Source: Lachnospiraceae bacterium
GTDB taxonomy: Bacteria > Bacillota > Clostridia > Lachnospirales > Lachnospiraceae
Assembly (NCBI GenBank): GCA_015057325.1
Contig: SVEQ01000002.1
Location: 248,001 to 312,000 of the forward strand
Length of the DNA stretch: 64,000 nucleotides
Reading direction: 5' to 3'
Shown here: piece by piece, positions 16,642 through 26,350 of the stretch
Numbering within the stretch: the first letter of the stretch is position 1
Layout: the number at the start of each line of letters is the position of its first letter
Program-made: the position numbers and the translations under genes
The notes under the pieces: generated by a model
The model's database searches: none
What the model was told of the DNA's origin: nothing
What the model saw: only the letters and a program-made list of their open reading frames with translations

Positions 16642-18702
16642 TTACGCTTTTGCTATCTGACTTTCAGCAATCTGCTGATATATTTCACTGTTCTTCATAA
16701 GTTCGTCATGCGTTCCGCTATCTACAATCCTTCCATCCTCTAATACAAGAATCTTGTCCGCATGCATGATAGTACTTATTCTCTGTGCAACAATCAAAAC
16801 CGTTGCATCCTTGACTTTTTCTTTGAGTGCACGTCTAAGTGCAGCATCCGTCTTATAATCAAGGGCTGAAAAACTGTCATCAAAAATGTATACCTTAGGT
16901 TTCTTTGCTATCGCTCTTGCAATTGCAAGACGCTGTTTTTGTCCGCCCGATACATTGTTACCACCCTGAGCAACAGCAAAATCATATTTGTTTTCTTTCT
17001 CCTCTATGAACTCTGTAGCCTGTGCTATCTCTGCAGCATCAGTTACTTCTTCATCAGAGGCACTCGCATTACCAAAACGGATGTTAGATGCGATAGTTCC
17101 TGAAAAGAGCGTACCTTTTTGCGGAACAAAACCTATTTCCTTTCTAAGCTCTTTCATCTTAACATCTCTTATATCCACGCCGTCAATCGTTATACTTCCT
17201 TCTCTTACGTCATAAAGTCTCGGTATAAGATTAATCAACGTTGATTTACCACATCCCGTACTTCCTATAATTGCTGTAGTCTTGCCACCTTCTGCTGTAA
17301 AGTCGATATCGCAAAGAGCATCTTCATCAGCACCCGGGTATGCAAAGGAAACATGTGAGAACTTAATCTCGCCTTTACCCTTCGGAATATCTACTGCATT
17401 ATCCTTATCAAGTATAAGTGTCTTAGAAGTAAGTACTTCATCGATTCTGTCTGCAGCAACCGCTGCTCTTGGAAGAATAATCGCAACTACCGATATGAAC
17501 AGGAAACTCATAACAATATGTATTGCATATACGATAAACGCCATCATTTCACCAACCTGAAGCGAACCGGCATCAATTTTACCTGCACCAACCCATACAA
17601 TCAAAACACTTACGCCATTCATTATAAACATCATTGTAGGAAGCATAAGCGCCATGGATCCGGAAGTAAAAAGCTGTGTACTCATAAGGTCTTTACTTGC
17701 CTTGTCAAAACGATTCTCTTCGTAATCCTCTCTTCCAAACGCTCTGATTACAGGAAGACCTGTAAGTATCTCACGTGATACAAGGTTAAGACCATCAATA
17801 AGTTTCTGCATCATCTTAAACTTCGGCATTGCTACCAGCATAAGTATAGCAATAACAAAAATAACTGCCGCAACAGCAACTACAACTGTCCAGCCCATGC
17901 TTGCCGCATTGTGAATAACCTTAAGTATTGCACCTCCACCCATAATGGGAGCAAACACCACAATTCGGAAAAATACTGTCAAAACCATCTGTACCTGCTG
18001 AATATCATTTGTACATCTTGTTATAAGTGATGACGTTGCAAACTCGTTAATCTCGGCATTCGAAAAGCTCATTACCTTAGAGAAAACTTTTCTTCTGACA
18101 TCTTTTGCAGTATATGCTGCAAGTCTTGACGACAAAAATCCAACTATGATACTAATCAAAAGAGCAAGTATTGCAAGGCTTAACATTTTAACAGCCATCT
18201 TTTTAAGATAGTTCATCTGATAATGATGCATGTCAATGTTAAGCTTCTCATACTCTGCCTGGACAAATGATACACCTGCTGCTTCTAACATATATTCAGG
18301 ATATGCCTGTGCCTTTTGTTTAACAAGCTCAGGTGTTGCATTTGAGGCTTCCGGCATCAATAGCATCATTTCCGGAATAAGCATTGCTTCTTTGAGTTCA
18401 TCTAATTCCTCATCAGAAAGGCTGCTCAAATCAGCAGTAAACACATCCTCCTTATCGACATAATATTTCTCGACAAGTTTTTGTTCGTCATCAGACATAA
18501 AAAGTTTTAACTTATCAAGCGTATCAGCCGTAATCTTTTCCGGTATCGGGTATTCAACACCCTTACTCTGTATTCCGACATCTACAATATCTGATGTATA
18601 ATCAGGCAGCGTCAACTCACAGAATACTTGAACGAATAATAGCAGTATTATAAATATAACTATATACCACTTGTCTTTTGCAAACTTCAATACTTTAAAC
18701 AT
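16642..18702 (-). CDS. Heterodimeric ABC exporter, degenerate half
   Basis: 686 aa. The first transmembrane helix (about residues 12-32) is followed by an extended extracytoplasmic loop of roughly 120 residues (about 35-160), the remaining helices, then the nucleotide-binding domain. Walker A is GSTGCGKST near residue 480 and the signature NVSGGQ is canonical. The Walker B region reads VYIFDDSFSALD, with Asp in place of the catalytic Glu, and the switch region reads VAQRIST, with Gln in place of His. It therefore forms the non-hydrolysing site with its partner 25 bp downstream. The large extracytoplasmic loop is unusual and may gate or bind substrate. Start has AAGGAG. Confidence 0.9.
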   Translation of the reverse strand: MFKVLKFAKDKWYIVIFIILLLFVQVFCELTLPDYTSDIVDVGIQSKGVEYPIPEKITADTLDKLKLFMSDDEQKLVEKYYVDKEDVFTADLSSLSDEELDELKEAMLIPEMMLLMPEASNATPELVKQKAQAYPEYMLEAAGVSFVQAEYEKLNIDMHHYQMNYLKKMAVKMLSLAILALLISIIVGFLSSRLAAYTAKDVRRKVFSKVMSFSNAEINEFATSSLITRCTNDIQQVQMVLTVFFRIVVFAPIMGGGAILKVIHNAASMGWTVVVAVAAVIFVIAILMLVAMPKFKMMQKLIDGLNLVSREILTGLPVIRAFGREDYEENRFDKASKDLMSTQLFTSGSMALMLPTMMFIMNGVSVLIVWVGAGKIDAGSLQVGEMMAFIVYAIHIVMSFLFISVVAIILPRAAVAADRIDEVLTSKTLILDKDNAVDIPKGKGEIKFSHVSFAYPGADEDALCDIDFTAEGGKTTAIIGSTGCGKSTLINLIPRLYDVREGSITIDGVDIRDVKMKELRKEIGFVPQKGTLFSGTIASNIRFGNASASDEEVTDAAEIAQATEFIEEKENKYDFAVAQGGNNVSGGQKQRLAIARAIAKKPKVYIFDDSFSALDYKTDAALRRALKEKVKDATVLIVAQRISTIMHADKILVLEDGRIVDSGTHDELMKNSEIYQQIAESQIAKA

Positions 18703-18744
18703 TGTTATCTCCTTCCAGATTTATCTTTGCAAGAACATGCAAAA

Positions 18745-18770
18745 GCAGGAAAGCCATTAAACTTTCCTGC
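18745..18770 (-). terminator. Terminator of the sugar-binding/GGDEF gene
   Basis: 9-bp stem (GCAGGAAAG / CTTTCCTGC) followed on the minus strand by TTTT. It separates the diguanylate cyclase gene from the ABC exporter genes. Confidence 0.7.
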
Positions 18771-18798
18771 CTCCCCTCATAAGTAAACCACTTAGTTT

Positions 18799-21132
18799 CT
18801 AACTTTTCTTATATCCCTCTTTGTAGAGCACTTTCTTCTTGCTCTTTTTTTCTTTGTAAAGTTCTGCATCGGCTTTGTTAAGAATCTGATCTATATTGTT
18901 CTCTTTACCAATCACAAACTCATATGTTCCTATACTCATGCTGACAAGATATGGTTTGTCGCTTGAATTATTCATTTCTCTAAGATATGTTCGTATTCTG
19001 TCTTTAATAACATCTCCGAAATTATCTTCCGCGATAAGAGCAAATGCTGCAAACTCGTCACCACCCATTCGTGCGACAACATCCGATTGTCTAAACGATT
19101 GTACAATTGCCTTACCAATTGTCTTCAAAGCAAAATCACCGTCATCATGTCCAAACTCATCATTGACAATCTTCAAATTGTCCATATCGGCATACACAAC
19201 AAGTGCTTTTTTACCCTGATAAACCTCTGCTTCCATGACCGTCTTAACCCTGTCAAGGAAACCACGACGATTATATATTCCTGTAAGCGGATCTGATTTG
19301 CTTATCTCGTCCAAAACCTTATTGGTAGCAACCGATTGCGCAAGGCTTTCCTCCAATTCGAGTTTGAGTGCATTCTGTTTCTTCATCATATCAAGCACTT
19401 CCATAGAAACGCTTATCTGACACGCAAGCTGTGATGCATATCTGTATTTATCAAGATCGGTCTCAATAAACATCATGCCATATTGCGTTTCACCGGAATA
19501 AAGCGGTGTCACAAGCATATTAAATCTTCTGTCACTCGGAATGTAAGCCTGTGTAAATATATTGTTAAAATCAACTTGTCTTTCTTTGTCCTCGTATAAA
19601 AACATACGATTTCTGTCATAATAAGCTTTTAGATTAATTTTCTCCGGTGGCTGCCACTCTTGACCATCCTTATGTACAATTCCTTCATCATACTCAAAAA
19701 TGTAGCCGGACTCAGCTTCCATTCTTCTGAACTTCTCAATGATTGTATAGTATTTCTTCTTCTCCTCACCGGAAAATTGAAGCATATCTCTTGTGATATT
19801 AGTCAATACGATCTCAAATATTTTGCTTTTCTCATCATTCGCAAGTTTCTTATTCATTATTGATGTCATAAGATTCTGATTAACTTTGGTCATGAAGCTT
19901 GCAAGCAGTAATCTGTCTTTCTCCCTTGTAAGAAGACGGTCCAAACAATCCTGCATAACAAAACTTAATTTGAGGAAATTGTTAATATCTATGTATCCAT
20001 TCTCATAAGTTGCAAAGAATCTGGCATATACACCTCTAAATTCTTCTTCGTTAATATCAAGCGTTCCGTCTTTGCCAACCAAACTGAAGAAGTACGCAAA
20101 GTACTCCTTGACAGCCTGTCTCATTTCAATAGTATGCTTACTTTCATAGAAAAAATTAAAGTACTTGTCAAATACCTGCTCGGCAACCTGTTCAACGCGT
20201 CCTTGTTGTATCTCTGTAGCCATTGCCTCGCCTTCGCTTACTTCATATAAATCATCACCACAGCCACACGAATTCATGGTTAATAACTTAGAATCCACAT
20301 ACGCCTTAACCTCATTCCTGTCAACAACGTTGGCACATTCCATCATAGCTCTGTAAGCAAGTTCCTTGATATCTGACTTAACAGTTGTTAGATGCGGCTC
20401 TAACAGCATTGCAACAGGACTGTTATCAAAACCTGTAACCAATACGTCTTTTCCGGGCACAAGTCCATGCTTTTCAAGAACTTTATATACACCAACAGCC
20501 ATCTGATCATTAGCACAAACTATCGCCTCTATGTCAGGATGTCTATCTAATAACTTCTCTGCTTCCTCCTCGCAGAACTCCGAAAAATTACCATACACTA
20601 CCCAATCATCCGTACATTCGAGTCCATGAGTATCCATAGTTTGAGTATATACTTCAAGTCTTTCTCTCGCATCCTGATTAGTTTCTATCGGGCCACTGAC
20701 AAAACCAATCTTTTTGCATTTGTGATGTTCTATCAAATGAAGTATAACCTCTTCAAGTCCGGCCTTATTATTAATTGCCACGCTTGAATATCCACGCTCT
20801 TCTCCTGCTAAAAGAATAATCGGAGTATTCTGACCTAGTGACTTCAAAAACTTTCTTCTTTCCTTTTCATTCAAAAAAGAAGTTATAGAACCATATTCTA
20901 ATATTATTGCATCAAAACCGTGGGATTTGGTCAACGAATAGAGGGTGTTGTACTGATAACGATAACAATTGGCATCGTAATCATCATACACTGCATCCTT
21001 GATTCCTGCCGGAAGAATAAAAAGATTGGCATCAATTTCTTTTGCACCTAAGAATGCTCCTTCACATACTGCATATGAAAACTCATTCTCAAACATTGAT
21101 ATATAAAGTGCGATATTCATTCGCTTACTCAT
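18799..21132 (-). CDS. Cytoplasmic periplasmic-binding-fold/GGDEF diguanylate cyclase
   Basis: 777 aa with no signal peptide or membrane helix. An N-terminal LacI/periplasmic-binding-like domain (about residues 5-290; KKIGFVSGP, VCANDQMAVGVYKVL and DVLVTGFDNSPVA are typical) lacks the DNA-binding helix-turn-helix. A helical and GAF-like middle (about 300-590) leads to a C-terminal GGDEF domain (about 605-770). The active site is MGGDEF, preceded by RQSD, an RxxD inhibitory site at the right distance. It should make c-di-GMP in response to an intracellular ligand. The start was chosen at 21130-21132, with GAGG 6 nt upstream; an in-frame GTG four codons earlier lies within the RBS. Confidence 0.88.
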   Translation of the reverse strand: MSKRMNIALYISMFENEFSYAVCEGAFLGAKEIDANLFILPAGIKDAVYDDYDANCYRYQYNTLYSLTKSHGFDAIILEYGSITSFLNEKERRKFLKSLGQNTPIILLAGEERGYSSVAINNKAGLEEVILHLIEHHKCKKIGFVSGPIETNQDARERLEVYTQTMDTHGLECTDDWVVYGNFSEFCEEEAEKLLDRHPDIEAIVCANDQMAVGVYKVLEKHGLVPGKDVLVTGFDNSPVAMLLEPHLTTVKSDIKELAYRAMMECANVVDRNEVKAYVDSKLLTMNSCGCGDDLYEVSEGEAMATEIQQGRVEQVAEQVFDKYFNFFYESKHTIEMRQAVKEYFAYFFSLVGKDGTLDINEEEFRGVYARFFATYENGYIDINNFLKLSFVMQDCLDRLLTREKDRLLLASFMTKVNQNLMTSIMNKKLANDEKSKIFEIVLTNITRDMLQFSGEEKKKYYTIIEKFRRMEAESGYIFEYDEGIVHKDGQEWQPPEKINLKAYYDRNRMFLYEDKERQVDFNNIFTQAYIPSDRRFNMLVTPLYSGETQYGMMFIETDLDKYRYASQLACQISVSMEVLDMMKKQNALKLELEESLAQSVATNKVLDEISKSDPLTGIYNRRGFLDRVKTVMEAEVYQGKKALVVYADMDNLKIVNDEFGHDDGDFALKTIGKAIVQSFRQSDVVARMGGDEFAAFALIAEDNFGDVIKDRIRTYLREMNNSSDKPYLVSMSIGTYEFVIGKENNIDQILNKADAELYKEKKSKKKVLYKEGYKKS

Positions 21133-21154
21133 AACATACCTCACGTATAAAAAA

Positions 21155-21186
21155 ATACCATGAAACAGTATAACATTTCATGGTAT
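21155..21186. terminator. Terminator after tetR-family gene
   Basis: Perfect 11-bp stem (ATACCATGAAA / TTTCATGGTAT) flanked by A- and T-runs, so it is usable from both sides. It ends the MMPL/heptad/TetR operon. Confidence 0.85.
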
Positions 21187-21249
21187 TTTTTTCAATGTAT
21201 TTCACCTCTCTAAACAGGCTAAAATATTTAATTTTTTGTGAACATTCTG

Positions 21250-21855
21250 TTAATCCACAATCGTATATGACTGTATCATTTGACGTATAACCGGGTATAG
21301 TTCTTTCTTAAGTTCAGGTAGTTCAACCGGCTGTTTAAACAGAATTACCGAGTATGCCGTCGAGCTTACCAGTTCAACAATAAGGAAAAGAAGCATTTCA
21401 ACATTCCTGATTTTGCCGTCGGTAAGTTCGTTAAACTTTCCGATAATATCAATCTGCCCATCACTGTCGTAGACCTGCACATGTTCCATCGAATGTCTGA
21501 ACAATCCCCAACTTAAGTTTTTGAATATAAACTTAAGCAATATCTTATTATCATCCAACTGATCTAGAACATTATCAATTATAAAGATGATTTTGTCGTC
21601 AAACTCTTCAATGTCACTTGCTTCCAAGTCTTCAATCGCTCTTTCAAATACCTGTGTTGCTTTTCTCCTTATAAGGTAATCTCTTACCTCATATTTATCT
21701 TTAAAATATAGGTAAAATGTTCCCTTTGCAAGCTCGGCTTTTTTCATAATATCAGCAATCGAAGTATCATTTATACCGTTATTAATAAACAATGAAAATG
21801 CTGAATTGACTATTGCATCTTTTTTCTTTTTCTTGTTTTCTTCGACTTTACCCAT
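21250..21855 (-). CDS. TetR family transcriptional regulator
   Basis: 201 aa. An N-terminal helix-turn-helix (about residues 10-55: DAIVNSAFSLFINNGINDTS and then AKGTFYLYFKDKYE) and a helical ligand domain. It is the last gene of an operon whose promoter carries two near-identical TGACCA/TGGTCA palindromes, so it very probably represses its own operon, including the MMPL exporter. It follows the heptad-repeat gene by 43 bp. Confidence 0.92.
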   Translation of the reverse strand: MGKVEENKKKKKDAIVNSAFSLFINNGINDTSIADIMKKAELAKGTFYLYFKDKYEVRDYLIRRKATQVFERAIEDLEASDIEEFDDKIIFIIDNVLDQLDDNKILLKFIFKNLSWGLFRHSMEHVQVYDSDGQIDIIGKFNELTDGKIRNVEMLLFLIVELVSSTAYSVILFKQPVELPELKKELYPVIRQMIQSYTIVD

Positions 21856-21898
21856 CTAATCATCCTTTAAGTTAATCAAATCCAGTCTTTAGAAACAT

Positions 21899-24001
21899 CT
21901 ACTCTTCTGTCTTTATCTCTGCAGTCTGGAAAATGAACTTAACCTTTCCGTCCATTCCGTCCGCAACACCTGAAAATGTCTTATACTGTCCTGCTTTGCC
22001 TGTAAGAGAATCCAAACGATCAAGTACAGTTTTAACCTTGCTGTTATATTCTCTCTTAAGCTTGTCTGTACCTTCGTCCTTGAACTTGCTCATTCCTTCA
22101 GATAACTTATCTGATCCGTCAGAAAGCTTACCGATACCTTCTGTTACTTTACCGGTTGCTGTATCCAGATCTGCTGCACCTTTTGACAATTTCTTTGCAC
22201 CCTTTGAAAGATCTGCGGCACCTGTTGTTAATGATTTCGTGTTTGATGTAAGTTGACCTATACCGCTTGTAAGAAGCGAACCGCTCTTTTCAAGAGTATC
22301 AGCACCTTTTGTAAGTGCATCATTGTTCTCACTCAACTTATTAATTCCCTCATATAAACCAGCAATACCTCCGGTAACAGTCGTGATACCGGCACTTATT
22401 TCTTTATCATATCCAATCAATGTTGTTCCGCCGGAAGAAAGACCTTGCGAATCAACAGTTGAATATAATTGATTAAGACCGCCAAATATCTTTTTAACAC
22501 CTTTTGAGTAATATCCGTCAATGGTTTTGTAACCGCCATCAATTCCTTGGGCCGCCTGCTTGACTGTTCCCTGTACTGTAGCAGCTGCAGTCAAATCAGC
22601 AATAGCTTGAGCAATAGCACCTTTTTCCGTGTCACTAAGACTTGTATTACTTTTCAAAACCGTCAAAGCCTGAATAGATGTCGTGTAGTCTGTATCAAGA
22701 GAAAGTCCCTGTATTGCATCATTTCCGGTCTTTAAATATCCTATTCCGGTTTCCATATTAGTTGTAACATCCGCTGTACCGTCATTTAATGTCTTAAGGT
22801 TGGCAACTACTGCATTTACACCGCTTACGTAACTGTTTAACCCTGCTGAAAACGCACTGTACTTTGCAGGGAAATCCTTTGCACCTTCATTTAACTGCTT
22901 AGCACCTTCCGCAACCTGCTTTTCACCTGCAACGTATGCCTTGACACCTGACGCAAGACTGTTGGTTCCTGTTACAAACTGTGATGCACCGTCTGTTACC
23001 GACTTAACACCATTTGTATATTTTGTAATTCCTGTCGAGAGTTTGCCTGCACCTTTTGAAAGACTTCCTGCACCGTCTTTAAGACTCCCCACACCATTTG
23101 CATAAGTTTTGAAATTATCCTTAAGTGTGCCTATTCCTTCTGAAAGAGTATCAGTTCCGGATACCAACGATTCTGAAGCATCATCAAGTTTGTCAAGTGC
23201 ATCCTCCAAATCATCCATATCGCTGTTCTCGTCAAGGTCTATACTTGAGAACTCATCGGCCGTAGCAACAGTATATATGGACGAAAGTTCAAAATCAACA
23301 GCATCTGCTGTAATTGTTACCGTATCACTTAAATGTTTTTCAAGTTTCTCTCTTGTATCATCTGCAACTTCCAAGCTGTCAAACAATCCCGGCATACCAT
23401 ATGCAACAAGAATCTGGTTACTTCCCTCGGATACAAGTTTTCCCTGACTTACTTCCACATTACTGAAGTTATCCACAGGAAGAATAACTGCCGATGCCAT
23501 AAGGAATGGATTCTGAAGTGTTGTCTCTTCTCCATCTACTGTGTCCTTGTAAGATGTGTTGTTAATGTATTTGATTGTAATCTCCACCTTACCGGACTTG
23601 CCTGCCAAATCCTCAGGTTTAATGTCCTTACCGTCAAGCTTATAAGATACTTGCATAGCTACAGGTGGCTTCTCATTGGTTGTTCCCTGATAATAAATGT
23701 CGGCATCATTTGCCTTCCATGTCAAACTATCGCCGTTTTCGGTAAACTCCTCGTTACCCTTAACATTTTTAATGTCCTTAAGCGTTGACTTATCCTTAAT
23801 CTCACCGTTTCCTGTTACATTCTTAAGCCAATCCGAAACCGTCACACTCTTAACATCGCCCGTTGCCGTCTGAGTAACGTAAACTGTTTCTTCCTTTTCA
23901 ACACTTTCCGCAGCATAAGTAGTTGTTACAGGACTAACTACAAGACCTGCCACCATTGCTGCCGTAAGTGTAACCGCCGTAATACGTTTCAATGATTTCA
24001 T
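21899..24001 (-). CDS. Secreted X-X-X-Leu-X-X-Gly heptad-repeat protein (YhgE/Pip-related)
   Basis: 700 aa. A signal peptide (residues 1-31; ends TTYAAE) and a beta-rich domain (about 35-250) precede long arrays with Leu/Gly heptads such as LSEGIGTLKDNFKTYANGVGS and LSKGAADLDTATGKVTEGIGK. These form an extended helical or coiled-coil stalk. The C-terminal membrane helices of full YhgE proteins are absent. Between an MMPL transporter and TetR it is probably a cell-surface accessory of that exporter. The start was chosen at 23999-24001, where AAGGAGG is optimally placed. Confidence 0.85.
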   Translation of the reverse strand: MKSLKRITAVTLTAAMVAGLVVSPVTTTYAAESVEKEETVYVTQTATGDVKSVTVSDWLKNVTGNGEIKDKSTLKDIKNVKGNEEFTENGDSLTWKANDADIYYQGTTNEKPPVAMQVSYKLDGKDIKPEDLAGKSGKVEITIKYINNTSYKDTVDGEETTLQNPFLMASAVILPVDNFSNVEVSQGKLVSEGSNQILVAYGMPGLFDSLEVADDTREKLEKHLSDTVTITADAVDFELSSIYTVATADEFSSIDLDENSDMDDLEDALDKLDDASESLVSGTDTLSEGIGTLKDNFKTYANGVGSLKDGAGSLSKGAGKLSTGITKYTNGVKSVTDGASQFVTGTNSLASGVKAYVAGEKQVAEGAKQLNEGAKDFPAKYSAFSAGLNSYVSGVNAVVANLKTLNDGTADVTTNMETGIGYLKTGNDAIQGLSLDTDYTTSIQALTVLKSNTSLSDTEKGAIAQAIADLTAAATVQGTVKQAAQGIDGGYKTIDGYYSKGVKKIFGGLNQLYSTVDSQGLSSGGTTLIGYDKEISAGITTVTGGIAGLYEGINKLSENNDALTKGADTLEKSGSLLTSGIGQLTSNTKSLTTGAADLSKGAKKLSKGAADLDTATGKVTEGIGKLSDGSDKLSEGMSKFKDEGTDKLKREYNSKVKTVLDRLDSLTGKAGQYKTFSGVADGMDGKVKFIFQTAEIKTEE

Positions 24002-24048
24002 AATTATTCCTCCTTCAAAATATACCAAAATACATTATCTACTTCTAA

Positions 24049-26145
24049 TTATTCAGCCTTTGCTGTTTTATTCAACACCTTTACATGACGAAGACTCCAT
24101 GTTGTCTTGCAAATAATCGGATCAAATATCCACAACATTGCAGGAAGTAAAGTTACTACTACAAACACACTTATTACCGCTCCACGTGCAAGCAATGTAC
24201 ATATTGAAGCTATCATATCAATACTTGAGTAAAGCGTTATACCAAATGTTGAAGCAAAGAAGCACGAACCACTTGTTATTATTGACTTGATAGAAGTCTT
24301 ATGTGCAATGGAAACCGCCTCTTTCTTGCTCTTTCCAAGTCCTCTTTCTTTGATATATCTGCTTGTCATAAGAATAGCATAATCAACTGTTGCACCAAGC
24401 TGAATACTTCCGATTACGATACTTGCAACGAAAACAAGTGGCGTATTGAAGTAATACGGAAATGCCATATTAACATTTATTGCAAACTCAATGACAAGTA
24501 CCAAAATTATAGGAAGTGATATTGACTTAAATGTAAACAAAATGATTACAAATATTGCTGCAATGGAAAGATAATTAACTCTCTTCAAATCCACATTGGT
24601 CGTATCCATCAAATCCTTTGTAAGAGGCGCTTCGCCGATTACCATTGACGACTCATCAACATCCTTTGCTATCTTTGTGAGTTTTGCTATCTGCTCATTA
24701 ACCTCGTCAGATGCAGTCGCATAATTAGAACAAACAAACATCAACTCATAATTGTCACTTGAAAGCATCTCTTTGTACTTATCAGGAATCATTGTTTCAG
24801 GTACATCAGCACCGAGAACTGAGTTCATTCCAATTACCCATTTGACTCCGTCAACCTTCTTCATTTCATCAATTGCTTTGTTTTTCTCTGTAGAATCAAG
24901 TCCTGACGGAAGCATTACTATATGCATAACACTCATATTGAACTCTTCTTTAAGTTTTTCGTTAGCCACTGAGGAAGGAAGATCCTTTGGAAGTCCTCTA
25001 TCCAAATCATAGTATATTTCTACATTATTGCTGCCATGAAGTGCAGGGATTGCAATTAATATAAACAACACAACCGCAATAAACCTATACTTCAATATAA
25101 AATCCGAAAGTTTGTGAAACTCCGGCATCAACTCCTTGTGACTGTATTTTTCAATCTGTTTATCAAATACCAAAATCAAGCAAGGAAGAACTGTTACACA
25201 GACGATAACTCCAAGTAACACACCCTTTGACATTACAAGTCCAAGATCACGACCGAGTGCAAAAGTCATTACGCATAATGCCATAAATCCCGCAACTGTT
25301 GTAAGCGAGCTTCCGCATACAGAAACAAATGTGTTAGATATCGCATGTGCCATTGCTCTTTCCTTGTCATCAGGATATTTCAACTTATTCGCCCTGTAAC
25401 TTTCTAACAGGAATATCGAATAATCCATCGTTACACCAAGTTGTAAAACTGCAGTAAGTGCTGTTGTGATGTAACTTGTTTCACCAAGGAAAAAATTGGT
25501 TCCAAGGTTATATAATACCGCAAGACCGATTCCCGATAAGAATATAACAGGTGTAAAAAATGAATCCATTGTAAGTAACAAAACCACCAAGGTGGATATT
25601 GCTGCTATAACAACATATATAGGAATCTGTGAAAGTGCCAAATCCTTAACATCCGTTACGAGTGCTGTCATACCTGACACAAAACACTTCTCGCTGACAA
25701 CCTTTCTAATCTCCGTAACTGCATTCATGGAATTGTCTGCTGATGTAGTATCATCAAAGAGTGCAATCATCATTGTTGCATCTCCGTTAAAGATTGCATC
25801 CCTATATTTTTCAGGAAGCATCTCTTTTGGAATTGTAATATCCATAACGCTGTCATACCATATAACATTTTCAACGTGGTCAATATTAAGTATTTCTTCT
25901 TTTAGGGCGCTTATATCTTTCATTTCCATGCCTTCAACAATTATCATGGAAAATCCGCCCATTCCAAACTCATCAACCATTATGTTCTGTCCGGAAACGG
26001 TTTCCAAAGAGTCCGGCAGGTAACTTAACAAATCATAATTGGTTCTCGTCTTTATCATTCCGATTATTGAAGGAATAATAAGTAAAATGCTCAAAATGAT
26101 AATAATTGCTTTATGTTTTGTAATCCATTTTCCAACTGCTATCAT
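24049..26145 (-). CDS. MMPL/RND-superfamily exporter
   Basis: 698 aa, twelve predicted transmembrane helices in two similar halves, each with a large extracytoplasmic loop after the first helix. Internal duplication shows in VLQLGVTMDYSIFLLESYRANK in the first half and IQLGATVDYAILMTSRYIKER in the second, with Asp-Tyr pairs in the proton-relay helix. MMPL proteins export lipids or hydrophobic compounds using the proton gradient. It is first in a three-gene operon with a heptad-repeat protein and TetR and is controlled by the operators at 26214-26271. The substrate cannot be told. Confidence 0.9.
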   Translation of the reverse strand: MIAVGKWITKHKAIIIILSILLIIPSIIGMIKTRTNYDLLSYLPDSLETVSGQNIMVDEFGMGGFSMIIVEGMEMKDISALKEEILNIDHVENVIWYDSVMDITIPKEMLPEKYRDAIFNGDATMMIALFDDTTSADNSMNAVTEIRKVVSEKCFVSGMTALVTDVKDLALSQIPIYVVIAAISTLVVLLLTMDSFFTPVIFLSGIGLAVLYNLGTNFFLGETSYITTALTAVLQLGVTMDYSIFLLESYRANKLKYPDDKERAMAHAISNTFVSVCGSSLTTVAGFMALCVMTFALGRDLGLVMSKGVLLGVIVCVTVLPCLILVFDKQIEKYSHKELMPEFHKLSDFILKYRFIAVVLFILIAIPALHGSNNVEIYYDLDRGLPKDLPSSVANEKLKEEFNMSVMHIVMLPSGLDSTEKNKAIDEMKKVDGVKWVIGMNSVLGADVPETMIPDKYKEMLSSDNYELMFVCSNYATASDEVNEQIAKLTKIAKDVDESSMVIGEAPLTKDLMDTTNVDLKRVNYLSIAAIFVIILFTFKSISLPIILVLVIEFAINVNMAFPYYFNTPLVFVASIVIGSIQLGATVDYAILMTSRYIKERGLGKSKKEAVSIAHKTSIKSIITSGSCFFASTFGITLYSSIDMIASICTLLARGAVISVFVVVTLLPAMLWIFDPIICKTTWSLRHVKVLNKTAKAE

Positions 26146-26213
26146 TTTATCGCTCTCCTTTCAGCTTTCTATTTAGGGCTGTTCCTTTGCTTTTTACCCT
26201 AATCTCTCAAAAA

Positions 26214-26226
26214 TGAACATTGGTCA
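26214..26226 (-). promoter_or_regulatory. Downstream TetR operator (O2)
   Basis: TGAACATTGGTCA, one change from the perfect palindrome of O1. It lies about 20 nt past the predicted transcription start, 45 bp centre to centre from O1. Confidence 0.65.
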
Positions 26227-26243
26227 TTTTTTCTTCATTTAGA

Positions 26244-26272
26244 AATATACTACAAAAATGACCATTGGTCAA
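26244..26272 (-). promoter_or_regulatory. Promoter of the MMPL/heptad/tetR operon
   Basis: Minus-strand TTGACC (26272-26267), 17-nt spacer, TATATT (26249-26244). The -35 element overlaps operator O1, so repressor binding would block polymerase directly. Confidence 0.7.
26259..26271 (-). promoter_or_regulatory. Upstream TetR operator (O1)
   Basis: Perfect 13-bp palindrome TGACCATTGGTCA sitting on the -35 box. Pairing with the near-copy O2 makes it the likely binding site of the TetR protein encoded last in the operon. Confidence 0.7.
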
Positions 26273-26304
26273 TACTTTATTTTTCATTTTTTCTTTTTAA
26301 CGCA

Positions 26305-26340
26305 AAAAAGCGCCGCAAAGCCTTGGCTTTACGACGCTTT
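26305..26340 (-). terminator. Terminator of htrA gene
   Basis: Long stem AAAGCG-CG-AAAGCC / GGCTTT-CG-CGCTTT with two mismatches and a TT loop, followed on the minus strand by a T-run. It lies 11 bp past the HtrA stop. Confidence 0.85.
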
Positions 26341-26350
26341 CACACTTATT

